From Diadema setosum (Eukaryota > Echinodermata > Echinoidea > Diadematoida > Diadematidae), in NCBI RefSeq assembly GCF_964275005.1, contig NC_092702.1, positions 36,216,316 to 36,280,315 on the forward strand: a stretch of 64,000 bases of DNA, in the 5' to 3' direction. Of this stretch, positions 1 to 13,900 are shown piece by piece; position 1 is the first letter of the stretch, and every line of letters begins with the position of its first letter. The notes beneath the pieces were generated by a model. The model searched no databases, was not told where the DNA came from, and saw nothing but the letters and a program-made list of their open reading frames with translations. Position numbers and translations under genes: made by a program.

Positions 1-1102
1 CTTGATTGACCAATGAGATTACAGAATTCACGATCACTAAAAGATAAATATCAATATTAATCCCTTCTGCCTATTTAATGACGTTTTTTTTTTCGTCCAA
101 GCATTCAAATGAAACCAGACTCATGCCAGATAATTTGTAGTAAAACAAGGAGCTGCATTGATCACAATAGCTCACTTGACACAGAAGTTCTTGAAATTCA
201 GGCTATACTCGGTGAACGGACCTTGCTGTTTCTGAACAAATGTCTCGGCTTCATAAGACGCACCAAAAACATTAGGGCTGGTTCTATTGTTATGTAATAT
301 GGTGTTTTGAAAGTACATACACGGACTACTAGAAGATTTCTTGCCCAATGGAATTAACAAACTCATGAGTCTTCCCTTCAGGACAATGAGATGGTCTCAC
401 GTCTTCAGCAAATTGTCACGGTATCTTTGCCAACGACATTCACTCACAGAACATTTTGTCATCATCCTGCCGCATAGCTGAAAGGTGTGCTGCAGAGTAT
501 ACGCCCACCTTCCACGGGACAGACCAGAGTGACAAACAAATATTCATCATACACAGATTTATGCACATATACAATAATGACTGCCTATCTACTCCACATG
601 ATTGCATAGATCTATTCACAAAACATTACACTCCTACCATGGCTTGTGATTCTCATCTTCCACGCCTTCCTGTATATAGTTTAGTAACAAAAAGTACACT
701 CAACTCACAATTGCAAATGCCTGACTGCACTTAGCTGACAAAATAGCAGGCCTTACAGTACGGCTTCAACCCTCAGACAACATTCCTCAATTACCTTAGA
801 ATGCACGAGTGCTGGGAGTATGTACTAGAAACTGAATTACACACAGAATTGTTAACTTCTGGAAGTAATTTAAGTTGCTGGCCACCCAAACTCTAACTTA
901 CTAGAGTCTACACATCTAAACTGGTCCCTTGCTTGGATATGAGAGCTATTCAGTACTGTATTTTGTATCGAATTGAATAAACGTGAGGAAAGAATACCTT
1001 CAGGGATTGCCTTCTTGGGTAAATTCTTAGAAACAAGGCATGAGCAAAAGAGTGGGAGTTGTGAATAGACCTAGACAATCTTGATCAGCCTACCACGGTG
1101 AC
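1..1102. other. CCT7 3' flank / probable 3' UTR
   Basis: No supported gene lies here. The CCT7 3' UTR must begin at 1102 and run to lower coordinates. I see no clear minus-strand AATAAA; a minus-strand ATTAAA-like site occurs around 74-79. The reading frames present are short and carry no recognisable domain. Confidence 0.5.
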
Positions 1103-1329
1103 TTAACGTGGCCTTCCCCTGCCCCTGCCCATAGGCTTGTAGGGTCTGTCGTCAGAGGGTGCCGAGGACTTGGGGTTCTTGATCGTCTCGTCCACGGATA
1201 GGATGAGACATGCTGCCTCCGAGGCTGCTGTTAGGGCATTGATCTTGACAATAGAGGGCTCCCACACACACGCCTCAAAGTTGTCGGCGACGTCTTCACT
1301 GTAAATGTCCACCCCGTACCACATGCCTC
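1103..1329 (-). CDS. CCT7: CCT7 coding exon 11 (C-terminus and stop)
   Basis: It encodes [39 protein letters not shown] and the basic Gly/Arg tail. The acceptor is cactctgcag. The stop codon is at 1103-1105. Confidence 0.96.
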
Positions 1330-4300
1330 CTGCAGAGTGCAAAAAAAGAGTTGTAACGGTACAAAGATGATTGAGCAACAAAGTTTTTGCTCATGTCGGC
1401 ATCTTGGTGTCTGACCCTGCATTAAAGGACAAGTTCACCTTCATAGACATGTGGGTTGAGAGAATGCAGCAATATTAGTAGAACACATCAGTGAGAGTTT
1501 GAGGAAAATTGGACAATCCGTTAAAAAGTTATGAATTTTTGAAATTTCTGCTCAGTCACGACTGGATGAAAAGACTACTATAGCTTGTGATGTCACATGT
1601 GTACAACTCTATAAAGAAAGAATAAAGAAAATTCAACATATTTCCATTTTTCTCGCATAGCAAAAGAACACTCAACTTCTCTCTTTCGGGAGGCAGGGGG
1701 AATAATATTACCCCTAACATACCTCAGTAACAAGTCGAAGAAATGTGCACTTTATTCAAAAAGTAAAGATTTGTGAAATTCTCTTTTTATTTTCCTTTTA
1801 TTGTTGTACGCATGTGACATCATACACCATAGTAGTCTTCTCATCCAGCAGTGATTGCGCAGACACTTTAGAAATTCATAACTTTTGAGCGGATTGTCCG
1901 ATTTTCCTCAAACTTCCACCAATGTGTTCTGCTAATATTGCTGCACTCTCTCAATCCTTATGAATATGAAGGTGGACTTGTCCTTTAACCTCATCGATCC
2001 CTGTAAATATGATTATCTCACTATTTGCAATTTAGAAATTGCAAATATTTTCACTGTAGCAACTTGGCAGTTCAACAAACAGCTATTTTACTAACAGGAA
2101 AGGAACATATTTTTCCCCTCATAGAGTGCTTGCAAATCAGCATTTGATCTGGGATACTTGATACCAACCACAAACACATATGGACAAAGTGTGATTCCTT
2201 ATTGAGCAACACCATGAAGGAAATCCAATAGCATGATATTCTAATACTACTCTGTTAAATGCAATAAATTTTATTGTCATCTGACAACTAGGACTGGGAT
2301 ACCAGACTCTGGTGATACTCCCAAATTAAAAACAATGAAATAACTCCTATAATTTGCACTATGAAAGGACTGGCCTCGACAAGCCTACTTGCTATTGCTG
2401 GTTTTTTTTTACCACCTGCAATACTTTAACTTTTGACTATTTTGCTATTTATATTATGTTTGTTAATGAAACATTGTTTGGTAAATGAATTTCATTACAA
2501 TCAAGATAATAATAAATAATAATTCACACCAATTATATAGCGCGTTATTACATAAAATGTCTCTCAGCGCTATGGGAAAAAGAAAACAATAGAAAGGGAA
2601 GAAGAGGAAAGAAAAGAGACAAAGAAGAAGAAGGTACAGTTTCAGTAACGGTATAAGACATGAGACACAGTCATAATACTACTCAATAAACAAATACGTT
2701 TTTAACATGGATTTAAATTTGTCTACTGAGTCTGTTTGTTTCAAGCATTCAGGTAAACTGTTCCAGAGTTGAGGAGATGATGACTGAAAAGCTCTAGAAC
2801 CATAAGATTGTGTATTGACAGGAGGAGGTATTAAAAGTAATTTGTTGTTAGACCATAAGTTCCGGGAGGGTAGGTATTCAGTTATCAACTGTTGAAGATA
2901 AACCGGTGCAATATTTCGCAAACATTTAAAAGTTAACAAAAGAATCTTGGAAGTTAATTCGTTCGCGGATTCTTAACATATGCAGTTCTCTCAGTAGTGG
3001 GGTAACCGACTCACATGAACGACGTTTAGCAATAAGCCTGGCAACTGAATTTTGAACTCTGCAGTTTGTTGATTTGCGCATCAGGCAGACCATACAAGAG
3101 ACTGTTGCAAAAGTCAATGCGAGACATAACTAGTGCCTGAGCGAGTCTCTGGGTTGTCTTTTTTGTCAGAAATTGGCGGATGATGCCAATTTTGTGTAGG
3201 GCAAATGAGGCTGATCTGCACACATTGTTCACATGAGTCTTCAAAGACAGAATGTGATCAAATATGACACCAAAGTTCCTTACATCTGTGCAGCATTGTA
3301 TAGTAGTATCATCTAAAGAAATCGTACTAATTGGGCTTGAAATCCTGTGCCTGCTTGTGAAATGTATACATTTCATACATACATTGTATACATGTATACA
3401 AAGATATATCGATGTATACATGACAGATGCCTTTCTCCGTCCTACCTTGGGCATGCTTCTGGCGGAGTTTGTTGAGGACGTTAGTGGCATCAAAGCCGGC
3501 ATTGTCACACAGCTGGCGGGGAATGATCTCCAGGGCCTTGGCGTAGGCTCCGATCAGGATCTGCTGCTTGCCAGCGATGGTGCGGGAGAAGTCTCGCAGG
3601 TATTTGCTAAGCTCCATCTCAATGGCTCCACCACCTGTAGGAGAATCAACAGGTTTACCGTGAGTTGGTGAGAGAGACAAGCCATAGAATATTAACAAGG
3701 AGAGTAATACCTTCATAATGATAAGTTTGTTGTTCCACTTTGTGCATAAGCAGAAAAAGGCAATTTTGATAACAGGCATGTTAGTTTTTAAATGCACCAA
3801 GATAAGCATCTATAATGTGATTATTCATGAAATGAAGGAAAAGTTATTTGGGAAATGTACATATCAGCTCATAACCAAATGACTTACATTAGTCAGGTTT
3901 AGTGCCCAACTGCTTACAAACTGAAATATTTATCTATCATGTCTGCCTATGACGGATTCTGATATGTATTTCTTAGTCTATTTGCTCACATGGTGCTATC
4001 CAAGTAAAAAGGTAGGAGGCCACTAAGTCATATACTGAGCTGCCTAACCCCAGGAGGTCTAGGGCAAGGGCAGGGCACCTGAGGAGCAACATACTTTCTT
4101 CCACTGTCAGACAATCACTCGGGCTTCTGCATCTATCTCCAGTGCATTTCTTTAGTGGATATTTCCTGCTTGATTTTAGATACGTACATCTGCGAAACAT
4201 ACAGTATGGGCGGCAGATAACAATAACCACTATCATATGTCCATTATTTGCACATAATGTAGGTACATGCAGAACCAAATGTTTGTGATCTCCACACGGT

Positions 4301-4898
4301 CCTGGGAGTTTTATGATATGTCGACAAAATTCAACTACATTACGGGTGTTAAAATGAATCAAAACATTCACTCCTTTGGCATTTCACTAACTCACTCACT
4401 TGTTCTAAAAAACAAAGAGCACAGCAAGAAGACCCAAAATTTTCTGCTGTGACAAAAAAAAAGAGTACAAGGAACATGCAGATCACATACCTGCAACAAC
4501 AGCATCATTCTTAATTGCTCTCCTGACGATCATGATAGCATCATGGAGAGATCGTTCCGTCTCCTCGATGAACTGTTCGGCACCACCTCGTAGGATGATG
4601 GTACACGTCTTGGCCTGCGGGCAGCCTCGGAAGAAGTTATACCTGAGAGAGAACAAATCAAAGTTTGGGTACAGAGTCAGGAATAATATCTGAGAGTTTT
4701 GGCAAGAAGAAAAGAATGAGCATATACACATAACTACTGTTAACATGAGTAGCATTATTTTGTAGAAAAAAGCATGTTCTCATAATGAGATCACTTTCGT
4801 GTAGCCAAAAATGGCCGATGGTAAAAATGTCATTTACACATCCTTCATGGTCACATGTGATATTACTAAGAAACACAATTGATTTCATACAGAACGGT

Positions 4899-4941
<43 letters not shown>

Positions 4942-7900
4942 TGGGGGGGGGGGGGGGGAGATGTTAACAGAAAAATATTCTCATTCTTCACTTTCTTCCA
5001 AAAGGTGGATATTTACACCAAAGGCAAGAAAACAAAAACACTTTGCCACTCAGAGCAAAGCAAAGTTTGCCCGAGTGCCCTCTGGCCATTTCTTGAGCAC
5101 ATTTCTGAGCCCTTACCTGGCTCACATAATCTAAAGTTTGCAATTGGTGCTGACAGTTGATATACATGTCTCATATGACTTCCCTTTGTTGATGATCACT
5201 TTTTTTTCCCCGGCATATAAGACAAATACTCTTTGGTTTATTGATTGTCTAGGTGTAGAATGATGGCCAGAGGTAAACAATGACCCTCCTTTACAATCTG
5301 CACTCTCTTGATCCTTACAAAAGTCTTTACTTGTAAACTGTGGCTTACCTTTCACCACCAATCTGCATTTCCTCAAATTCAGCACATGTACCAAGGACAT
5401 CATCTGTCATGTTCTGCACAGACGTCTGAATAGCGCCCCCACAGGCCTTCATCGTACGCTTCAAATCCTCTGCAACAACACGTCCTGCACAAAACATGTC
5501 CCTGTAACCACACAAGTCACAAAAGAGTTTGAGTGAACCTTCACCCATCTTTGTATTAAACTTCCTGCACTGAATCACCAAGACTTGTCACAAACTTTCT
5601 CTTTTGGTGGCACGACAATGACATTTGTTCCGATCGGGCCACCAACACATATCTTTCTTAAAGAGGAGGTAGCTAGGCATCTATTTTTGGTGGCCCTGGG
5701 ACACCGCTAATGTGGAGCCTTGCATCCACTGATGATCTGTATTTGTGCAGCAAAAAAAAAAATATCTGGAAACAAAATTTACATCATCAAAAAGGTACTT
5801 AGGATTTGAAACATAGAAATTTACAAGTTGCACAGAGTAAGGTCTGAGTATAACACCTAATCTTCTAATTTACAAACTGATCCTCGTGAAAGTGAGTTAG
5901 CAATTCACACACACAAAAATGTCAGCCTCTATAACTATGACCCTCTTCTTGGTCAGCATACAGCTAGGCTACATGCAAGGTCAAGGGTCAACTCTCAAGA
6001 GACTGATCAACCGACCTCTGACCCAAGATGGTGGGGACTAGAACAGCCATCCACAAGCCTTGGGAGAAAGCTGGTTGATGTAATGTGCCACAATAGAAAC
6101 ACCGAGAAAGATACAGATAGGATCCACTCAGCTGACTTTATTGTGGGGAGAGAAGTTATGCTTGGTAAAACCACTCACCATGCAACAGTTTCACGATGCA
6201 AAAGGTACATTGCTACGATAACTGCAGTGGGTTAGACTGAAGCCATTTTGTGTTTGATGTTTAATGAAAAGTGAAAGCAAGGTATGTAGTTTCAACAAAT
6301 GTACATCTTAATGTTTTGTTCCAAAGAATAATTTGACTGCTAAAAATGCATATATAGAGAAAACAATAATTCTGATTTCTGCTTTTGATTATCCTTTGAA
6401 TTTTTTTTTCTGATTTGCAACTAATTTAAGCTATTCCTACTACATGATCACAATGTAGATAAAAGAGAAGAATCCTTGTTTTGTGAACTCTAGTTACCTC
6501 CGCCAAGGGGGAGGTTATGTTTTTGTTACCGTTGGTTTATCCGTATACAAAATAACTCAAAAGGTTGTGCATGGATCTATATGAAACTTGCAGGAAAGGT
6601 TGAAAATGACACAAGGAACAGATGCTTGAATTTTGGTAGTGATCAAGAAATTTTTATAAATCTTATGAAGGATTTTCGATATTTTGGCAGGTAGGGTCAA
6701 TGAACTTGGGGGTTCAAGCTGCCCATTTTTTAGGTTTTCATACACGCACTTAAGTGCGTGCTCTAGTTTCTGCTAGGGCGCGGTGCGCCATGCAGGTGAG
6801 GGTTGACGACATAACAAAAGGCTTCTATATTGGGAATTCGGGCGATTTTTAGCATGCATACATAGGGGTCATCACTGATGTCTATGGAAGAGCAAGATCA
6901 TCAGTGGAAAGTAGCTGCTTGGCGCAGGTCTGCACTCTCAGAGTGCTTTTCTAGTTGAATATGTTCCTCCTTACCTGTCAGCAAAATACTGTGTTGCCAC
7001 ATCTCCAATGGGCAGCTTGGACAGGACCACCTTGGCCCCACTCTGGTGGATCTTTTCCAGCTTGTCATACAGGATGGACCACTCGGCATCTACAATGGCT
7101 TGGTAGTCCTGGGAAACCACAACACAGATCCATTCATCACATATCATTTTGGCCGACACTCTCGGATTAATATTGGATGCTTTGGCTGCCAAATGCAGGG
7201 AGGGCACTGGTGAAATTCAGTGCTGAATAAAAGTTTTTAGTCTTTTGTTTATAGTACTGCTGATATAAGAAATGGTGAAATTCACTGCCGAATGAAAGAT
7301 TTTAGTCTTTTGTGTATAATACTGCTGCTATGAGAAATGGTGAGGCAATAAACTGGCTGTAATAGAGTCAATCTGGTGCCCCGAAGAAAAACAATGCTTT
7401 TTTTTTTTCTTCCAAAGAATGTAATAAAATTTGCCCTTATTTCAGGATCATATTTCTCTTATATGGTAATCAGCTCCATTTGAATGTCTCAGTATCAAGC
7501 TTGGTTGAAATGCATGCAGACTTACCATAAATGTGAAAGTATGTATGGTACAACTGTCCCACCATATACTCTCTTTTACTTTTTATGTGTAAACACCCAA
7601 GAGCATGGGTGAGAACTTGCTCCTTCACTCAATGAGATTTCAGTACTGTATGTGTACACTGGTAAACTTGATGGCATTTGCTCCAAATATAGGTACTAAA
7701 AATCATTACAATTTTCACTACAAAACAGAAATTCATCAAAACATTGAAGTCTCAATGCAAGTAAGCAATAACTTGAAGCCTTGATGCTATAGCAATGCTT
7801 ACTCATTTCATCCCTTGTGTAGACATGTATGATATTTCTCTCAAAGGACATGCTTTTATGAATTGAAACCCAAGTTTGAATTCTTCACTACCATTTCATA

Positions 7901-10900
7901 CATCACGAAAAACCATTCATATTTTACCTCAACACTCTCCACCCTGACTTCAGCATTCTCCTTCTCTGATTTGAGTTCTAGCTCCACATTGAGCATGGCT
8001 ATCTTGGGGCTGGTGTATTTCTTGGGCTGCATCTCAAAGCCAGCGTAGGAGAAGGTCTTCTTGAAGGCCACACCCGCAACAAGAAGGGAATCCTGGGTGA
8101 ATGGAGAAGAGGCACGCAGCTCTTCAGATTAGTTAAGACTACTCTCAGGAATGAACAAAATAACCCAACACAATATGATATGTAATGTAATATGTTAATT
8201 CCTGTATTTCAACGGAAAGATTATATGATTTCAGTTTTCAACAAGATTTAGGTAAACTGATTGTCAACAAGAAAATTGTCTACCAGGTCTCAAACCTTTT
8301 TATCAAAATCAAGATCACTATTCTTCCTGTACCATTGACACCTCATATAGAACAGTCACTGGTGGTCGTAAGAGTCAAATAACATTTCTATCACTTTTGA
8401 ATAATTGCCTTTGGGTAGAGACGATGTGATCCACGACTTAAAACCACACTATAAGTTTACTTTCTTTTATAACAACAAACAAAAACACACTGATATTACA
8501 AACATGTTATGAGTTAATTACACTTTTTTCCAAGATGAAAAGGTCCTCTGTTTATTACTGTGCTTCAAAGCCCGATATAACAAAATTGTGATATATCAAA
8601 GTGATTACACTGGTCCAAGGAAATTTTTTTAATCAGAGTTCACTGTACCTGTCCCTCAAAACACTGCACATGATAACTTTTGGATGATGGCAAACAGCAA
8701 TGTCAGTCTCTATCACTATGACCCCCTTCTTGGTCAGCATACAGCTAGGCTACATGCAAGGTCAAGGGTCAACTCTCAAGAGACTGATCAACCGACCTCT
8801 GACCCAAGATGGTGGAGACTAGAACAGCCATCCACAAGCCTTGGGAGAAAGCTGGTTGATGTAATGTGCCACAATAGAAACACCGAGAAAGATACGGATA
8901 GGATCCACTCAGCTGACTTTATTGTGGACATGGTGGTGGTATACATGGAAACACAAATTCTTGGTAAAATGCTACAAAAGCATGACTCCTCTGGGCTAGT
9001 TATGAGACATTTTTGTCTTACATGTTACATTACTCTTTCTTTCTTTTTTTACACTCTTGTAAATATTTCCTAAACTATCCATTCTTTCTACCACACACAC
9101 AGACACACAAAAGTTGCTTTGGGGAAAAAAATAATGCACCATAATAAGTTCACTCACATCATTTAGTATTGGTTTTGGCGCGGAGAATTTATCTTAACAG
9201 CATTTTACGATGAAAGGTTCTCAAAAAAGGAGTAGAAAACACTAGTACTGCCACATATGCTGACTAATATTTGTGGAATCGGGCCATCTATACCAGTCGA
9301 TTCGTAATTTGATTGAGAAGAAACTAGGACGGTTGAGATCTGGACTGTAATGTAACGAGTGCTGGAAAAAGGATGCACCACAGTAGAGGTTTCCTGAGCA
9401 CAATTAAGCAAACTGACCTCAAGAGCTCCCCCCTGCACTTTCTTGACCCCAATCATGTCCATGGGCAAGAGGTCATCGAGACAGCTGACAGCATCCACCA
9501 CCATCTTGGCAAAGAAGTCCTTCTGGGTGGCCATGATCTTGGAGCTTAGTGTGGTGGCAGCACATTTCCTTAGCAGACTCCTGTGCTCTCTGCAATAGGA
9601 AATATGACCACTATCTTTGAGCTACAGTTGTATTTTACTCATAAGAGAATAATAAAAAATCAATCCTGTTTTTTTTTAATATACATTGTATATCTTTGTG
9701 TACAGTCTCATATGACAAACAGTCAACATTATATTTGAGCGAAAAACTTAACCTTGAAACCTAATCTACAATGTTTGTCCTGCAAAGCAGCAAATTAGCA
9801 TGGGACATAGCATCTCCTACCACCTCCAGACTTGTTTCACTCTAAAAGGACAAGTTCACCTTAATACACATGTCGATTGAGTGAATGCAGCAATATTAGT
9901 AGAACACATCAGGAAAAGTTTGAGGAAAATCGGAAAATCCATTCAAAAACTATGAATTTCTAAAGTATTCACACAGTCACTGTTGGATTAGAAGACTACT
10001 GCAGTTTATGATGTCACATGCCTATGAAAATACACAAATAATTTCACAAAATTTCATTATTGGAAAAAAAGTGCACATTCCCTCAACTTGTATCCGATGT
10101 ATGGCAAGGGTAATATCATTCCCTCTTCCTTTTGAAAGAAGTAAGTGCTCTTTTATTATGTGAGAAAAGTGAAAAGATGTTGAATTTTCTTTATATTTTC
10201 TTTATATCATTCTATGCATGTGACATCACATGCTGTGGTAGTCTTCTCATACAGCAATGGCAGCACTAAATCTTCAAAAATGTGTAACATTTGAATGGAT
10301 TGTCTGATTTTCCTCAAACTTTTACTGATGTGTTCTACTAATATTGCTGCACTCTCTTACCCATTATGAATATTAAGGTGAGTTTGTCCTTTAAGAGAAG
10401 AACAAATCTTTGTCCTTGTATGTCTACCTTTGCATAGAGACCTTCACGGGTTACTGTAAATCAAGCATGTAAGTGCAGACTTACTCTACATCCTCCTTTG
10501 GTATTCTGATGGCAATCTCCCTGATCCTTTCAATGGCCAGCTGGGTGGCCTTCCTGAATGCCCGGATGATGACCTGAGGGTGGACATTGTCCTCAACAAA
10601 GGTTTTCACCTGCTTGAGGAATTCTGCCGCTAGTAGGGTGACTGTTGTGGTCCCATCACCAACCTAACACATCAGAAAACAACAGGGAAAGGAGAATGGT
10701 AATGAATATCATGTCGAAAATGAACAGACAGAGGAAGAGAAAACAAGTTGAGATAGGAGAAAGGAGTCATAAAAGATGTTGTGGAAGGAGCCAGGAGAGG
10801 GGGGTAATCAGTTAATGTGAAGCTCTGATAATAACTTGTTTTTTTGTGTTTTTTTTTTTAAAGTTTCATATTAATGTAGACCAACTTCACATGCCCAAAT

Positions 10901-13900
10901 TACTCAGCAAGTACTTAAAATACATTTATTACCTACCCAGACTTTTAGTCAACTGCAGACCAACTCTACTAAAATCATGTACCCTTTCATAAAAGTGGTG
11001 TCATGTGCTATCCTGCAGAAATGGTACACAATACCAAAAGCAGAACCATAATAACCTCACTTCCAAGAGGAATTTTATCATACACATAAAATTATGTGAG
11101 AAGAATCCTCTGTACACCGGAGTATTAATAGTCATTCTCTTTTGTTTATTCTTCAGTTTGGTCTTTAGTTGTACCCGTGCTCCTCATCCTGTTCTCCACA
11201 CTAGGCTTTTGTTGGGATTTACACTCAACAAGCTTTGCTTTGTAGTAGGTTCCATCATATTTCTCTTTAGCATTCTTTTACTTTGATTGAAAATGACACA
11301 TCGACCGCTATGTACTATATGTTTGTTTTTCTTTTTGTATATATCCAAGCTGGACATTCTGTATTATCATATTTTGTTGTATTCTTTGTATTTTCTATCG
11401 AGCAATACGAAAATAAAATTGAAATTGAAATTGAATATCTAAAACATTTGAAAAGCAGTATATGACTTCCATCAGCCTTAAAAATCAATGAGATTAAATG
11501 ATTACCTTCCATGATTTGCAAGCCCTTACAAGCAGAGTTCAAAATGTGTACATTACCTCAGCATCTTGGGACTTTGATATCTCTACCAATGTTTTAGCTG
11601 CAGGGTGGACGATGTCAAGAAGCTTTACAATAGTTGCACCATCATTAGATATTGTCACCTTTCCTGCACGTGAAATGGATAGGAGAAAGATAATATGAAT
11701 TTCAGAAATAATGCTTCATAAAATGTAGGTACATGCAATATATTTTTGTTACATCATCATATATGAGCACACAATCAAAGTGCAAAGAAAAAAAAAATGA
11801 GAGAGAGAGAGAGCGAGAGACATGCTGACTGACAAATAATTGAGGGAGAGAATAGAAATTCAAAGGAATGAAATATATTCTTCAGGGAGCCTACAAGGTA
11901 GTTTAATTAAATATTTGCATAATGGCTAATTATCCTGGTTGGCACAGACCCATTACAGCTGTTAACTCTATGCGTACCACTAGGTAAATCCCCTGTGTTC
12001 TACACTGTACATAATCACTTTGAGACAGCAAGTACTTTATGAAAACATTTTTTTTTTTTCAAATCCATGTAATTCTACATGGAAGCATTCATGCTAGAAA
12101 TGTAGTGCACATAGTCGTGGAGAAAATCACATGCTTTGCTGGAATGTACACAGTAAATTTCGATGTGAATATGACGCTGTGTCATATTGGAATTTATTGA
12201 TCAGTTTATGTGCAGTTGCGCATTTGAGCAAAATATGCGAAGTTGACAAGCTGTCGACTGAGTCAGGTGTGTGAACGTGGCACTCAAATACCCCGTTTAT
12301 ACTAAGGAAAAAGGGGGTTCTGAAACCCCCTGTAGCCGCTTCGAGCAGGCTTTCAGCTCAGTATAAACAGACAGAATTCAGAAAAGGCGATCCGATCGGG
12401 TCGGGTCGGGTCGGGTTCTGAAACCTCCTATGGGGGGAGGTTTTAGAACCCGCTATAGCAGGCTCGAGGAGGTTCGACTGCAGTATAAACGCAAATGGGG
12501 TTCGAGAAGCAGCTTTTTTGGCCGTCCCGGAGGTAATTGCTGAAGGTCATCACCTGCTTACATAAACAACCCAGCCATCTCGACCAATCCCCGCTGCAGA
12601 AAGCCTTTCAACTTGCACACTGTCACTCAAAAGCCCGCGCCATAAATCAGAGGAGAGGAGAAGGTTGGGCCTGCTAGGGCCTGCTAGGGTCTGCTTTTGG
12701 CGAGCAGTATAAACAGACAAGAGGCTGCTTTTTCAGAGTGGGCTTTCGAACCTCCTCGAGGAGGCTCTGAAACCCGCTAGCAGTATAAACGGGGTAAAAG
12801 AGCTAAATATGGAAGGTGTAATATGCTGAACACATTCTTGGAAACAATCACATGCTTTACGAAATGACAACGCTAGAGTCCCTGCTAACCAAGCTATGCA
12901 CACAAACAATTGTGAAGAAAGAGAGCATCATTTCTTTGTCAGATCATTTTGGCATTTACCCGAATTCTCCACAATGAGCTTGTCCATGCCCCGTGGTCCA
13001 AGGGTGGTTCTGACAGCATCAGCCACAACCTGACAGGCATTGATGTTACTCACTACCTGAGACCGCCCCTGGGAGGCCTCCGTCCCCTCCTTTAACACGA
13101 TAATCTGTGGTTGCTGTATGGTGGAGAAAAACAAACAAACAATCAAATAATGATAACAATTATGACAACAGCAATAATAACAATAAGGGTCTACAGCATT
13201 TGTAATGTGCCATCAATCTAGTAAAATCTTACCAATTCAACGGTAAAAATTTGAATGAAATCAGATGCAAAATAAGGAAGCTATTATAGGGTGTCTGATC
13301 GCGCACTGCCAACCTTAGACAAAGACGCGCCCCTATCTTATAACACGCAAGTCCCATAGAACACAATGGAGCCGCGCGCCTACGCCGTTTTGACCCAGCA
13401 TTTTTGTGCCAAATTTCGCCTGTATAGCCAAATCCCAAGACCATGCTGTAAACAAACCCTGACAAATTTGGTATCACATGAAAGAGGAAGTTTTTTTTTC
13501 CATATCTTCTCAGAACGGCGGAAATGAATCCAACGATAAATTGATGTAAACATCGATAGAATCACATCTATCCCCATATCTCAGCGTCTGCTTAGCTACT
13601 TGTATCGCCGTGAGACATGCTAGTGGTTGAGGATATGCTGAATCCGATGGTTCGGTTAGTTTTTCGCTAGCTCCACGTCTTGGTATGGGGATATTGCTTT
13701 GAAGACACCCCTTGCAATAATTTTTTGGTCACAGCAAACGTTCTAGGCGTGGCTTCGTATGCAAGAATCCATAGTAACTTCGTGCGAAGGGGCTAATGCA
13801 TACGTAAATTTAATATGCAGCGCCGTCTACCACATGGCCTCTGCGGTGTGTAGATCGCGTGTGCATGCAGCGCGCGCCCGATGCAGAGAGCTACCTCTGT

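Noticed and set aside
8928-9073. Extension of the 229-bp repeat frame to a 129-codon gene
   Set aside because: The sequence after 8927 is not shared with the other copy and becomes hydrophobic low-complexity, so a real gene is unlikely.
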